A DNA stretch of 64,000 nucleotides from Anoplolepis gracilipes (taxonomy: Eukaryota; Arthropoda; Insecta; Hymenoptera; Formicidae). The position numbers and the translations under genes were made by a program. The notes below the pieces were generated by a model, which made no database searches, was not told the origin of the DNA, and saw nothing but the letters and a program-made list of their open reading frames with translations. This document shows positions 47,307-60,356 of the stretch, one piece after another. The stretch covers positions 8,156,031 through 8,220,030 of the forward strand of contig NC_132986.1 of assembly GCF_047496725.1 (NCBI RefSeq), given 5' to 3'. Each line of letters starts with the position of its first letter. Positions within the stretch are counted from its first letter, which is position 1.

Positions 47307-47746
47307 AAAGAAGAATTGACGAAAGTAGAAGAAAAGATGTGTCATCATTTTACAATTTCAATATTTTCTGAAAAAATAAAAAAATCACATTTTTTATTTT
47401 GCCCTTCTATCATTACTTTTTCTTTTATTTTCTCAGAAGCCCATCACTATGTGATTAAAACGATTTTTCAAGCCGCACGTCAAGATCTTTGTCGTGGCGA
47501 AAAGTCGTAAGCTTCCTCCCTCGTCTCGTGAATTTCCACTTTAAAAAGTTCGATCTGCCGCACAGCGCAACCGTTAGGCCGCTCGGAAGGAGAATCGATA
47601 GCTCGCGCGTGGAAGGATGTAAGGAGCGTGAAGAAATATGTTAGCGCACGAGAGAGAGGGAAGGACGATGGTTTTATTTACTGCCGCCGGTCCGTGATCT
47701 GAATTTTTATGATCGCGGCCGCCGTATCCAAGCGCGATTCATTCCC

Positions 47747-47831
47747 GCGGTGACGTCACCGCATGGATCTGACACGCAATGTGACACACGGGCGTCTACG
47801 CTTACTCCAGATCAATGACACCCTATAAAAG
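47747..47831 (+). promoter_or_regulatory. Candidate core promoter: palindromic CRE followed by TATA box
   Basis: Seen: the 16-bp perfect palindrome GCGGTGACGTCACCGC (47747-47762), containing the full CRE TGACGTCA (47751-47758), then TATAAAAG at 47824-47831. About 25-30 bp further is a TTCAAG-like start region (about 47855) and a GGGGTGAGAT donor-like sequence near 47866. Known: CRE plus TATA is common in stimulus-responsive and neuropeptide promoters. Inference: a plus-strand transcript could start near 47855. No recognised gene lies downstream, so it may be a noncoding or small-peptide RNA, or an enhancer. Confidence 0.3.
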
Positions 47832-48244
47832 TGTAGGATAGATATTTCAAGTGGGGGTGAGATGGCACAAAGCTAATATATCCGTGAATATTCGCGGAAC
47901 AGTAAAGAGTTTCCAACGAAAGAAATTAACTTACATAATCTCATGATGCGATCGTATATTGAATCTTTAGATCTAATAAAGTTTTTGATTTAATAAAATC
48001 TTTTTAATACAAATGAAAAAAGATCCATTCTTCGTCTATCAAAAAAATTCATTGATTAAAAAAAATCGATGAATTTTATCTCACTCAGATTTAAAGATTT
48101 CTATAAACATTTATCAAATTTCTATAAATGGTTTGTCACATAAATCTTAATAGTTCCATCAGCTCTCCGTGTAACAAGTTAATCCTTTGTTACATGCGCG
48201 TCAGACATTCGCGATATAACAAGACACTATGAATTAACTCGCGA

Positions 48245-48448
48245 ATGACCGCTATAATACTCAACTACATCGCCAGTGTCCAGGCCAACCGGACGGAAAT
48301 TCCCAGTGGACAGCAGAAAGGTGTAGAGCTGTTCGTTAAAGCGTCACGAGAGGTCAAAGAGCTGGGGGAGAGGAACAGCCGTTGGAATAGATTAGGCATC
48401 TTGGATTCGATTATAATCGCCGGCGGATCGAATCGGTCTCGAGACTAA
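48245..48448 (+). CDS. Possible small ORF downstream of the CRE/TATA element
   Basis: A 67-codon frame with a true ATG, about 400 nt downstream of the TATAAAAG. The N-terminus is mildly hydrophobic (MTAIILNYIASVQA), followed by a charged middle rich in Glu, Lys and Arg. It is not repeat-derived. The ATG context is weak (C at -3). I recognise no family. Chance is the main alternative. Confidence 0.15.
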   Translation: MTAIILNYIASVQANRTEIPSGQQKGVELFVKASREVKELGERNSRWNRLGILDSIIIAGGSNRSRD

Positions 48449-51400
48449 CTTCGTCGACCGCGGATCCTTGGCGGGAGCGAACGAAACTCGCACGGGATTC
48501 GCCGGTCTGGTAAACCTTACGCTGTACGCGAATTTGCGTTTGAAATCGAGAATAAGGGGTGGGCTTTCGTCGGGGAGCTCGAACTCGACGCTCTCTCAAG
48601 CGCAGACTATTTGATCCTTGCACTCTAAGGACCCGCTAACTGCGGCGGAAACTTCGACGCTCTGGGTATAGAGTTGATTAAGGAGACGATAAGCGTGGCG
48701 CTCGAGCTCTTGCCTAATGCAGCGAGCCAGCGGGGCGACGTTACCGCCAAAAGTTAGCGCGCGTTCGCTCGCCGCTGCTGCTTCCTTGATTAAACGATGT
48801 AACAATGATACCGGAATAATTCGCTACGATTATCTTGTATGCTTAATTCCACATATTTAATGAATAATAATAATATATAAAGATTAATGAAAAATATTTG
48901 ATAGGATTTTATTTTTTACAATGATGATGAAAAAAGCAAAAACTTTGAGGTTTCAAGAAAAATATATGTTACAATAAGACTTAATGAATTAAATTTCGAA
49001 ATTAAACATCTCGCATGCAAGGCAAAGTAAAAATGTAAGATTGACGTAAGGTATATTTGTGTCGTATTTGCAACGAAAATTACATTCATCAAAACAGAAC
49101 AGCGCTTTCGATCCCTGGTTCTAGCCGCGGCAAAAGTTGCGGGAACGATTCGTCCTTCATCCGTGTGCAGCCCCGAGGCTGCATCGTTCTTCCATCCCCC
49201 ACGAAAAACGGAACCGCGGCGAAAGCACGGGCAACCAACAGTCTCGCGAGAGATAACGATCGAAGTCTGAAATATGCACCACGCCAATTTACCGATCGAA
49301 ATTATTATTAAGAGGTACCTGTGGCCAAGAGAGAGCCCGAGGAATGGTGCCCGGGTACCCCTGCACCACCGTCGACGCCGAAACCTGGCGGCTTCTGCTC
49401 CTTTGCACCATCAGCCTATAATATTCGATGTGCGAAAATCGGAAAGTCGGGAGAGAGATGAAAAAGGATGGAGAGGCAGCGAAATTATAAGAGAGAAGAA
49501 GAAGAAGGACTAGAACTCGAGGATCGCCAAGTTGAAGGGGAGGAGAAGATCGGTGTACCCCTCGTGGGCAGATCTATACCGCTTATGAAATATATCGTAA
49601 AGCTTCATGAGAGAGATGGGGAAGAAGAAAGGTGGGACGTCGTTCGAGAAGGCACGGTCAGGAAGGTAGCAGCTTCGAGACGAAACGAGCAGAAAAGAGA
49701 GAGAGAGAGAGAGAGAGAGATAAAGAGAGCGAAGAAGAAGGAGAGATTGGAGGCTAAGCCTGTAATCACGAGATTGCCAGGAGCTACTGCAGCTGATTGT
49801 TATCTTGTATCTACACCCACCACTTTATCGCCGGCCATCTTATTACCCTCGACATATTGACGTCACGCACGTACACGAAGGAACGTACTCTCTTTCTTTC
49901 TCTCTACTCCCCCTCCTTCTATTCGTTTTCTATTTTGTCCTCTTCCTTATTTTTTTCTAAAAACTATGTAGTCTGAATCAAAACCGCCAACTACTCTCAC
50001 AACTGCTGGACAAAATCGTATTTATAAACAATAAATGAACTGAAACTCTCAATAAAGTATCTCACAAAAATAATTTTCTTTAGATATTCTTCTCAATTTT
50101 AAAATGTTGGAAAAAAGTAAATATTCTGAGAGTATGATTTTATTGTGGATAAAAAAATTTCTATATAATAAATCTATTTTTGATAATTTTAAAGAGAATG
50201 AATGAATTTAAAAATATATAAATATGCAGTATCAAACCTATTGTCGATTCTCTTCAAAATCCTGAAATTTTTATATATATGATTTTAAAAAATTACTGCT
50301 TTTGAATCTAATTGTAAATTATATTACTTTTTAATCCTTCGATTCAGAATATCACTTTTATCGTTTATTATCGTTATTCCTGTTCTTATCAGTATCGTGT
50401 CAATAAAATGCTTCTTCGATCGCGATAATTAATTGGCGAGCAGTCCTCCCTTCCCCCCCCCCCCTCCCTGATAAATTCAAACCAACGAAAGCGGGTTATT
50501 ACATTTGGATTCCTCGACAACACTCAAAGAAGTCGATTCTTTTAATGTTCAATACGCCCCAGGCAACGACGACGATTCAATTTGTTTTATGATCTGATCA
50601 GCGTAAAATTGATCGTTTGATAAGAAATGATAAAGTTCCGAGGTAGTTAGAGATACACTTCTCAAGCAATGCATTTAACTCCTGTAGCTTCTAGCGAGCT
50701 TATAAGCTATTGCTATTTGAAAATTTTTTGTTAAATAAAGATCAGATTAAAGAGTATGTCATTAAAATATAGCAATAAATTATTTTATATATAACATTTA
50801 CATTTTTAAAAATGTATTTACGTAGTATATTGGGATATATTTGATAAAAAAATGAAAAAGACTAAAACGATATTTCATATAATCGATACGCAGGAAAGAA
50901 GTTATTATTCACGCGAATGCAACGTATGCTATTATACAGACTTGTATACAGTCACGGATTAAAGCACATTACATGCACTTCAATGATTCAAGCGGAATCT
51001 TGAAGACCACAAGATTTTAATCTAGATGGTTGCAACATCGACGTAGCTCGTTAGCATAAAATCGTCACTCCTTCGATCGTCTTACTCGTCCCTCGCACTC
51101 GTTCGTACACAAATTATTTATAGTGTCTTCTATGAAAGGAATTAATAATGTCGTCGGAACAAGTCGATGGTTAACGACAGCGAGTAATCGTGGATATGTG
51201 CCCTCCATATTCGCATAGAGTAAGTCATTGGAGATTAGCCGAGATCGCTAGCTTTGATATGGAAATTATGCGATTGTAAAAGGCATGCGAGCACAGGAAT
51301 TATCAAAAGGAACATACTAACCGAAGCATGGTGGATACAAACTGATCCGAATTTTCAAACTGCATTGCAAAAGCAACTGCGAAAGTTAAGTTCAATTCTC

Positions 51401-53530
51401 TCTTGCGAGAATGTCAAATAATTTGAAGTACAGTCAACAAATAAAATGGATATACTTAAATAACTATAATTAGGAAATACGTAAAAACTTTGTCAATCGG
51501 ATAAACTTTTTTGCGTTATTTTTTGATGTTGAGAAAGAGAAGTGCGAAACTAATAATAATTGATAGCCAATTTTTTCTGAAGATTAAAGTGAGCTAAGAA
51601 ATTGAACACGGCCGTGGCAAAAAACAAGGAAGGAAAGAAGGAACTCACGAATTGCAAAATGTAATTATCGATATTAGTCCGCGGGGTATCACGATTCGCC
51701 AGGGCTGGCCCTCTGCTGGTCGAGTGGGTGGCGAGCTGTTGTACCGGGTGTATAACTCATCGTGAAACGAATCTCACCGTAAATATTCGTAAAACGTATC
51801 AGAAATACCTCTCGAGAGTTTCATCGAGACTCAGACTAATTTAAATAATTCGTGAAGAACACTGAAAGAAAAATGTTGAGAAATATTGAATATTACACTG
51901 TAAATTATCTAAAAGCAAGTTATATTCATACAAGGGAGAGAGAGAGAAAAATCATATACGAATTTTATTTCTCTGGCAAACATATCGTCAGATTCATTCC
52001 AATTTTTCGAGTTTGCTCAAATTTAAATCATCCCGTAAAATCGGCTTAAGTTCTACCGGCGAGATTTTGCGACGGATCGATGACTGCATTGGCGGAGTTG
52101 GCTTTCAATGAACGATCATTGCGCGACCGTTTTCGGATAAATCGTGAGTTACGAGGGGTCGACATCATTTGTGCCCGAGAAATCGGGAATAAGGCGATAA
52201 CATAATCGGCTTGGAGAATATCGGTCGATTACCTGCTGACTAACAAGCCGCTCTTCTTCTCTAATCGCACCGCGGCGATGATTCTTCGTTACGAAACGCG
52301 CTTAATAACCCGTTTGCCTATTCACGAACAATCGTGCTGAGACCACTGACAAGTCGATTCTAAATTACAAGTGCATCAGGATACACGTAAGATCTCATCT
52401 GAAAATTAATCCGATTAACTATCACTTAATAGAAGCTAATTTAAAAATGAATCACTCGGCGTGAATATATAATTTAAAGCTAAAGAATTTAGGATTAATA
52501 TGATAATTAGCCTACTAATAATTAATAATTTAATCGCAAGGTGTGTAACGAGTGGTCGAAATAATTGTAGATATGTAAAACACATTTGAAAGTTGTCACT
52601 ACTTTAATAACATCATTTTACACTAAAAAATACTTGAACTAAACATAATAAAATTTATCTCATTGAAATCATCTCGTATTAATCATTTTAATTCATTCGT
52701 CAAGAAAATTGCGTCAGATAAAATAACGGCGAATCACAACAAGTTTTTTAATAAAAATAAAATACACATTATACCACACACAACTTAATTGATATTTTAA
52801 ATTAATTTTGGATAATTTTAAATGCATGAAATTAATGTAGAAATTAACGCTTTTAAATAATTGAGCATCTACGAGATGTGCAATTATCATGATAATTAAA
52901 CATCTAAAAAATATATATGCACGCACTCGTATTTTTCGACACCCCATATACGAGGACCAGCATAGGTACGAAGCCCGGTAGCCCAGGGCCATAAGGTCGG
53001 CCCTCCTCTACTCCTTCACCTACACGCGCAGGAGTTGAAGGAGGAGAAGGAAGAGCAACGAGTAGTAGCAGAGATGAAGCGGACAAGGAGGTAACAAAAC
53101 TAACGAGGAAGAAAGAGAAGGAGAGAGACGATGGGATCGTCCACATGCGACTCGAGCTTATACGGTCTATACTTTGCGCCGTGGTATCTGTATCTCAATT
53201 CTGACGGCGTAACGTATGAAGGTGGCACACACAGGACAAAGAGAGACAGGACGAAGGAGCCGAGAAGGAAGCTAAGAAAAGGGAAGGAAAAGAGAAGAGA
53301 CCGAGGGGAAAAAGGAGAAGCGACGGAGCAAGGCTCAACCGGGTCCCTTGCGTTGTGTCGGAGAGCTGACTCCGTAATTTTCTAATTATATACTCGAAAA
53401 TAATTGGTTATTATCCCCCCTCGTGTGTATGTACGCGTCTGTGTGTGCCAGTGATGCTGCACCGGATCGCGGATGCTCCGTAGTTCGAGCCTAAAGGGAA
53501 TCACGAGCGCGTCACGGAGCGCCGCACCGC
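48449..53530. other. Noncoding desert with CpG-rich blocks
   Basis: Blocks 48420-48800 and 49080-49420 are CpG-rich; the latter holds a perfect hairpin TGCAGCC (49166-49172) CCGA GGCTGCA (49177-49183). A GA repeat at 49696-49720 makes an Arg-Glu frame. A poly-C run lies near 50453-50464. Block 51660-51780 is GC-rich, and 52060-52350 and 52930-53350 are mixed. No gene supported. Confidence 0.45.
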
Positions 53531-53569
53531 TTCTTCTTCTTCTTCTTCTTCTTCTTCTTCTTCTTCTTC
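53531..53569. repeat. (TTC)13 microsatellite
   Basis: Thirteen TTC units. Confidence 0.95.
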
Positions 53570-56500
53570 GTCTACGTTTTCTCTCCTTTCTTTAGTGCCT
53601 CCGCGAGAGATTCGCTGCGGAAGACAGTTTCTCGAACGGATCGCAGAATTAACATTGGATATTTTTTAGGAATATAACGACACACCAAGCGTAATCTGCG
53701 CGTGATAAATTATTCGTACGATTATTGTAATTCTAGTGTTGCTGTTTAGAAAGACAGTCGACATAGGCAAGCGACTTCGAGATAGAGAAAAATAGTCATC
53801 CCGGATGCAGGGGACGTACTGACTGGAGGAAAAGCGGGAAGTGCGGCTCTCCCGACGATAAATTAGCAGCGAATTCATGAATTTTCGTCGGCAAGACATG
53901 CCGGTAGCAACGGTAGTCTTTCAAGGACAAAACGATAGTCATCTCCTCACGAAGGGTCGAAGAGATTCACGAGTGGAGCGGCGCTTCGCCCCTAATTTGC
54001 CGGGGCAATGTTGTTCTCGGGGCCCTGGAACGCGTTCGGGGTATTAATAAAAATGGTGAGAAATAGCTCGCGCAATATCTGAAATCGGTCTCACTGTCTC
54101 ACCGACATTTTTCCGACGATCGAGGGATCACGATGTGGTTCGAAGGGTTGGTAAAATCGTTAACGTTGTCCAGTACGAGTTGTACGATCGGTGAATCGTC
54201 GACAGGTATGCCGAGACGAGATAGACCTCATATCGATGTTATCGTCGCAAACGACTCGGTTCCTCCAAGGATACACGTGTTGGCAAAACGTGTCGATTGG
54301 ATAGAAACGATATCGTTCTCTTGATTCGAAAGGACTTGATGAGAGATTTTTTTCTCGTTTCGTATAATATATATCGTAATAATTTATATAAATTTCGCGT
54401 GACTTGTCATCAACAATGAAAATTGATGCGCCCAGTGCATTAATAATGCACAAAAAATGATATATATTTTAAATTATTAAATAATAAAAAAAATATATTA
54501 AAAATAAATTGATATATTTCCAATTCTCAACAAGTATGCAATGTATCTTTCTTTTTGTGCTTCTGTTAAATCATACAGAAATAAAACAACCACGTAATAA
54601 CGGTGTACATTTTTTAGATGCATATTGAATTGGCTCCATCAATTTTCATAATTCTATTCTACCTAGGGTGGGGGGGGGGAAGGAAGTGAAAAATACTTTC
54701 CCAAAGCACGTCACGACGGTTTTTCCTTCACCCATAGATAAATTATCATGTGCATCTTAAGGTGATCTAGCAAGCTTCGCGCGCAACATGAGAGAGATCC
54801 ATCGATTTGAAGACATTAACAAGTCGGTCCTTCTATAGACAGAACACGACTCGCGATGAAACAGACCTTCGTGAACGATATCGCCGATATTTAGGGCTGT
54901 AAGAACGTTGAATGACAGATCATTGATGTGATCTACAAGAGGAATGCAAAAGAAGAGAGCCGCTCTACCTTTCGAGATCGGTGACGATCGAAGGATCGAC
55001 GGAAAACGGCGGCTACCAGAAGGGCATCCCTGAGGCGGTGGCGACGATTTAAACGGGTCATTAGTTTACAACCGGTGGCACATTAGTTCGCATTAGTACA
55101 CGCTTGTTTACATACGTATGTCGGCATGGACAGAAATCGACAATCTCACGATCGAATTCATGCAACGGCTAAATGGAAAAATTATGCCCGTAGAAATAGT
55201 TCTTTTTATCTCCTTTTGTTCCTCCCGACCCGTGCACAAGCTTATGAAATTCATGAACCACTGCGAAGATCTCGATCGTTCGATCGAGGCGCGCAAGTGT
55301 CGCCAGGTCGTATCGCACCGACATTAGTTCGTGCACACGGACATTTACGTAATACCGGTGTAATTCTCAGCCTGATACGATTCGGGATAAATATAGGTTG
55401 CACGCTGCACACACGTGTGCCCATTATTTTCGGCGCAATTCTGTGGCTCAATATAGTAAAATTAAATAGCCGCCATGTGTAATAAAAGTAACGTATCTCA
55501 ATTACAATATTATTATTTTTATAATTTTTAATGTGTTTTTTTCAAATGCGTGTTCAATTTAAATTTGTTAAACTTGTAATTTGTAATTTTGCAATATAAT
55601 CTGTAAGTTATCATGTAGATACATGAAATGTGATAAAAATATTTTTAAAAATGCTGATTTACAATATTTTATTTACGTGATGATTTAAGAATAATTATCG
55701 AAGAAAATTTTCAAGAAAATATATATTTATTGTTTTTTTATCTATATTTAAAGATGATCTGTGAGATAATATTATATATGATGGAAGCATGCGGTTTCAT
55801 GTTATCGAATGTAAATTAGAACCGGGTTGAAACGTCCGGCGTTAGAGCGTCCGGCGAGCAAAGTTCCAAAATGTCAGAGGGCATCAGTAGCCCTTCGCAA
55901 ATTGTAGACAATGCACCGGAAAGACTGATATCACTCCTGATAAGAAAACTAACTGTAGGTCAAGTGGGCCTTTTCTTACATTTATGCATCAAAGATGATC
56001 AGTCGGTGAAGTAAATAATGTTTTTGTTCAAGTTATAAAAGCATGGTTACGTTATGTACCGCTCTCACACAAATTACTGTATGTCAAGAGATTCTTATGT
56101 TAGCAAATTGAAAAGTCTGATAATTGTATTATATATTGCATGTTTTTTGTAAAATTAATTTTTTTTATACAAAGCGCTGAATCTTTGTAATTAGTCTTTC
56201 ATAAAAAGTAGTATTTTTCTCAAAAAATGTGCGATATATAAAATTTTAAAATATAGAAAAAAGACACAACTGTTATAGAGAATGCAACGTAAGATGACAT
56301 AAAAATAAATAAAATCATTATAAAGTCTCATTCGTCATCTTAAGAAGGACAGATAAAATCTTGCTCGAAAAAAGCACACAGCATCGACGGAATATATATT
56401 TTAGTATCTATGAAGAATAGATTTGTCGCCGTTTTTAATCGGCCGATGCGACGCGACGTTTGCCTCGATATCAAAAGGTTGGTCGTCCAGCCCGTCGTTG

Positions 56501-57420
56501 ACGTCCGAGCTTAATGCATATGGAAGCAGGAAGCCGACGACGCTGAAAGGTCAACTAGCATTTCGCCGGGTGACGAAAGGTTATCTCTCGCACGGCGGAC
56601 GCGGATGTGTCAAACGCCGAGGTGGTGGCCGGCCGAGTTTCCCCCCGCAGCCTCTTCCTCGCCGCGCGCCGGCGGTAGGCACGAAATGAAATTCAATCTT
56701 TGACTACGCCGGATTTGCATACTTTCCCCCGCGCTTCGGAAGCTCGAACGACTGTCAACGCATAAACACGGAATTACCATAAGAGGGCCCTATCCCCGGA
56801 GCGATCCATTTTTTCGGCCAAGCCAGACCGGTCAAGCTGTGCCCTCCAGTTGACTCCTCAGCTTGTGTGAATAGCAATGTTTAGATTGTTAAATGTATTA
56901 ATAATGTGTCTAGCTTGTTCCAAAAGAACACGAATGTTTTTCATCATTTTGATTAAAATGTTATCATAAAAATATCAATATAATTAGTACTTGTTAAATC
57001 ATGAGCTTGTCCTTCATGATTATTAAAAAGATAGCAAAATTGTTAATAAATTAAAATTTAATGTTATAAATTATTAAATTCTTCTACTTTACATATCGTA
57101 CTTTAGTCTTTTATCTTTAACGATTATCTTTGTTCCAATTATGGAAGATAAAAACGGTGTAAAGAAATAGACGAGACGATTCGGAAGATACCTCGAGGAC
57201 GATAGTGAGCAAGACGAACGAGACGATAGTGAGCGAAACGAATAAGAGCGCGATCGTAGAAGGGAAAGAAAAAAAAGAGAAAAAAAGAAAAAGAGAGAGA
57301 GAGAGAGAAGGGGCGAAGGATCGCGGGGTCGTCGTTCCTGCGGATGATGAAGTGGCCCTCTTGTTATCCCTAAATACCACGCGCGGCTCATGAGCAAACA
57401 GCGACCGCAGTGAGACTGCC
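53570..57420. other. Noncoding desert; CpG-rich block at 56420-56860
   Basis: Block 53940-54330 is mixed and 54780-55460 is CpG-rich. A direct repeat of CGTCCGGCG lies at 55833-55841 and 55848-55856. Block 56420-56860 is strongly CpG-rich with octamer ATTTGCAT at 56713-56720. The G run near 54671 is simple sequence. No credible gene. Confidence 0.45.
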
Positions 57421-57620
57421 CGCCGGTTAACACCGTCGATCCCTATGGGGGCCCATAAGACCCGCGCCTTAGGGGGGCCAGAGCCCCCACTGGCTTCTAG
57501 CACCCTTGTTCAACCCATTATAAACAAGGCCTGTCTGGGCCCCAATGTATTATATACCGATATTCCTGCCTCAGCTTGCCGGATTTGGGACTTGCGCGGC
57601 GGCGCCCACATCCTCTCCCC
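57421..57620. other. Unusual GC-rich insert-like segment with G/C hairpins
   Basis: Two short stems lie close together: TATGGG (57444-57449) / CCCATA (57452-57457) and GGGGGC (57473-57478) CAGA GCCCCC (57483-57488). Composition is unlike both flanks. Could be a fragment of an unclassified interspersed repeat. No terminal repeats or target duplication were found. Confidence 0.3.
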
Positions 57621-59830
57621 CCCGCGACTCTCCTACTCTCTTCTGCTTTTGATTGAGGAACTCGTCGAAAAAAGTGTTCGCGAGATAATCGGCGTTTTGA
57701 TCATTTTCACGGCGCATTTTTAATTCGCAAATTGACTAAGGGAAATAAATATATAACGACAATAAACAATACGTTTCGTGTTTCATCGATTGAAGGCACG
57801 TGAAATGCAAAAATATATATATATTCAAATATTATAGTAAAAAAAAAATAAGTAGGAAAATGTAGCAAACGCAACAAAAAATGTACTTAATTTTTTTTTC
57901 GGAGCAATATTACTTCTGTTTAAAACGCGATAAAATAATTCATCTTAATTAACTGTAGCATCAATACATGTAGTACAAGAAACTCCGCCAGAAAAAAATT
58001 ATATAGCATATAAATTACAGTGACTTTTTATCGAAACGAGACGCACGCACGATAGAAGCATCTCTTGTATACTTATACTGGCACCTCGCTGGATCGAACC
58101 TATCACTTTCACAGACCCAACTGGACTCGCTGGTATCGAGCAATCGTTAACCTCTTGTGTGACCCACGAGAGGTCTGTCCGATATTCACGGAGGGCGCGC
58201 GAAAGGAGCGTTGATTAAATACCGTACTAATTAAATAATTTATTACGAACGCCCGCGCGGTCTACGCCCAGCTGATAAACGGCGGCTCATTCTTCTGCGG
58301 GCCATGACGGGCCCATGGAATGCCCTCCATGAATCCAAATAGGATTTTCTCTTTTCTCGTCGTGGCAGTTGGCGGACCAGGATCGCCATTTAAAGGATAA
58401 AAAATCATCGATCCGTGGAATTAATCCTTCTCGGACGGCGCGCGCTCTTCAAGCACTAGAATCGATATGCCCCGCAAAACCGGATAAAAAATTATTCAGA
58501 TATATCAAATACTTTAATATGAAAATCAATTTAATACCAGAAACCTTAACGACGCCAAATTATTATTGCTCTTATATCTGCTATTTTTGTTTAAAATTAA
58601 GCCTTTTTCTTGATGCGATTTTTCACGGCTTCTCGATTTTTTAATTTAACCTTTATAAGAATATTATTAACTAACGATGAAGATTGATGTTCTTAGCGTT
58701 CCTTTTTCTACATCTACAAAGTCTTTCATCAATTTCGACAGGCAGATGTGACAGACATATATTACCTCTAGTTTTGTCATGCCAATCTTTGATGCGTAAT
58801 CTTCTGGCTTAGGAACATCGCTCGCAGCAATGCGACAGAAAATGACATAACAAAAAGAATCGTTGGACAGATGTCGTCTGTGCGCTAGTCTGTCAAAAAA
58901 GCAGCCGCAAACGAAGATTTTATAAAACTCTCACAATAAGATATATTTACTTCATGAAAGCAATATGCCAGCTATTGCATATAATAATAAGATTCTTTAA
59001 TATTGTTTCATATTTCCCCTAATTTTTCTTTAAAATTATTACTTTTTTAGAATTATTAATATCTAAATTTTATAATTATACTCAACATTTAAAATTAAAA
59101 TCTAAATATACTTTTTTCAATTTGTAAATATGTAAGCATAACGTTAAAAAAATTAATTGCACGAGTGCTATTAACGAGAATAATGGAGTAGTTTGTCGTA
59201 GATTAACAATATATATATATACCCCTGATATGACTTAATACTTCTATTCGCTACAGCTACAGTATAAGCTACGTCATTTATCGAACGATAAATTAACAAT
59301 AATAGTGAAAGGAGACCCCATTCTTGGATTGAATCGTTTCCGGTCGACGCGTGTTTCACCCCCGTCATATTACCGAGCCATTACTTCCCAGCATCCAGTC
59401 ATCCACCCCGAGTTGCTAAAGAAGCTAGAAGATTACACGTGAATAAACGCACAACTCATTGCTAATTTTATGTCACTAACATTTATCAATAATTATAAAT
59501 AATAGTTAATAACAAAATAATTTCCAAATATTCTATTATAGAAATAAATTCGGGTTCAAATAATTATAGAATTATTTTCTTTTAGTAAAAAATATCTATA
59601 TATTTTCTATATGTTAAATTTATAATTTAGATATTTTTTCCGTAAATTAAATTCTAGGAGATCATTAAAAACGAGTATAAAACTATTTTATGTATGCGTA
59701 CCTTATTTTTAAAAATAAGTTATAGACTATTTATTTGTTTAGAACTTAATTTGCATAACTTTTAACGTAAATTTATTTTTGTAATATATACGATATATTT
59801 TTATTGTCAACCAAAAGTACACATTATTTC
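57621..59830. other. Noncoding; candidate enhancer block at 58090-58420
   Basis: Within 58190-58328, the homeodomain-type words TGATTAAAT (58212-58220), CTAATTAAAT (58228-58237) and TTTATTAC (58239-58246) lie inside CpG-rich DNA bracketed by GGAGGGC (58190-58196) and GCCCTCC (58322-58328). The rest is AT-rich and empty. Confidence 0.35.
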
Positions 59831-60356
59831 TACAGGCAACTCTAAAAATTGCTCGTCACCCCGCCGAAAAGTCACCCCAGGACGCTTAGTGCGCGCGATC
59901 CATCCTAACAAAACGTCACGGGACTCGGCTGGCAATGTTGCGGAAGTAGCCTCTGAAGGGGACCACACCGGATCAGAACGAATCATTAGTGCCGTCGTGA
60001 CACAATGGTACAGTCACGTGGACCCCAGGAAGTTTAACATGGTGGAGATTGCAAAGCGCACGCTGGACAGAGAAAGACTTCCCTTCGCTCGCCTTTTTTT
60101 TCTCCTGCAATGTGTACACGTGATATCTAAATCTAAGTACCCGCGACTCCGGAACGAAAGCGGGTCCACGACGTTACCGAGAATAATTTACGATTTGTTA
60201 TTCCGTCCTGATACTCCAGTCTCTACCCTCGTGCCGGATACATTCTCGCCTTTATACATAGCCGATGGAGAAATCATCCAATATGAAAAAAGCAACGTAT
60301 ATTTTCTACAAATATTATTATTGACTAAGAAAAAAAAACTGGAATATTTTTCTTAA
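59831..60356 (+). CDS. Unidentified open frame, possible exon (low confidence)
   Basis: A plus-strand frame of about 175 codons that stays open across an acceptor-like TTATTTCTACAG ending at 59836 and stops at 60354-60356. Composition is balanced up to about codon 140 (for example AVVTQWYSHVDPRKFNMVEI), then becomes AT-derived Lys/Leu/Phe. There is no good ATG at its start; a GTG occurs at 59889 and the first in-frame ATG is about 150 nt further. No family is recognised. The underlying DNA is one of the mixed-composition blocks that may be conserved for other reasons. Confidence 0.18.

Noticed and set aside
58080..58160. tRNA-like GGTTCGATCC on the minus strand
   Set aside because: The T-arm and acceptor do not pair; no cloverleaf can be drawn.
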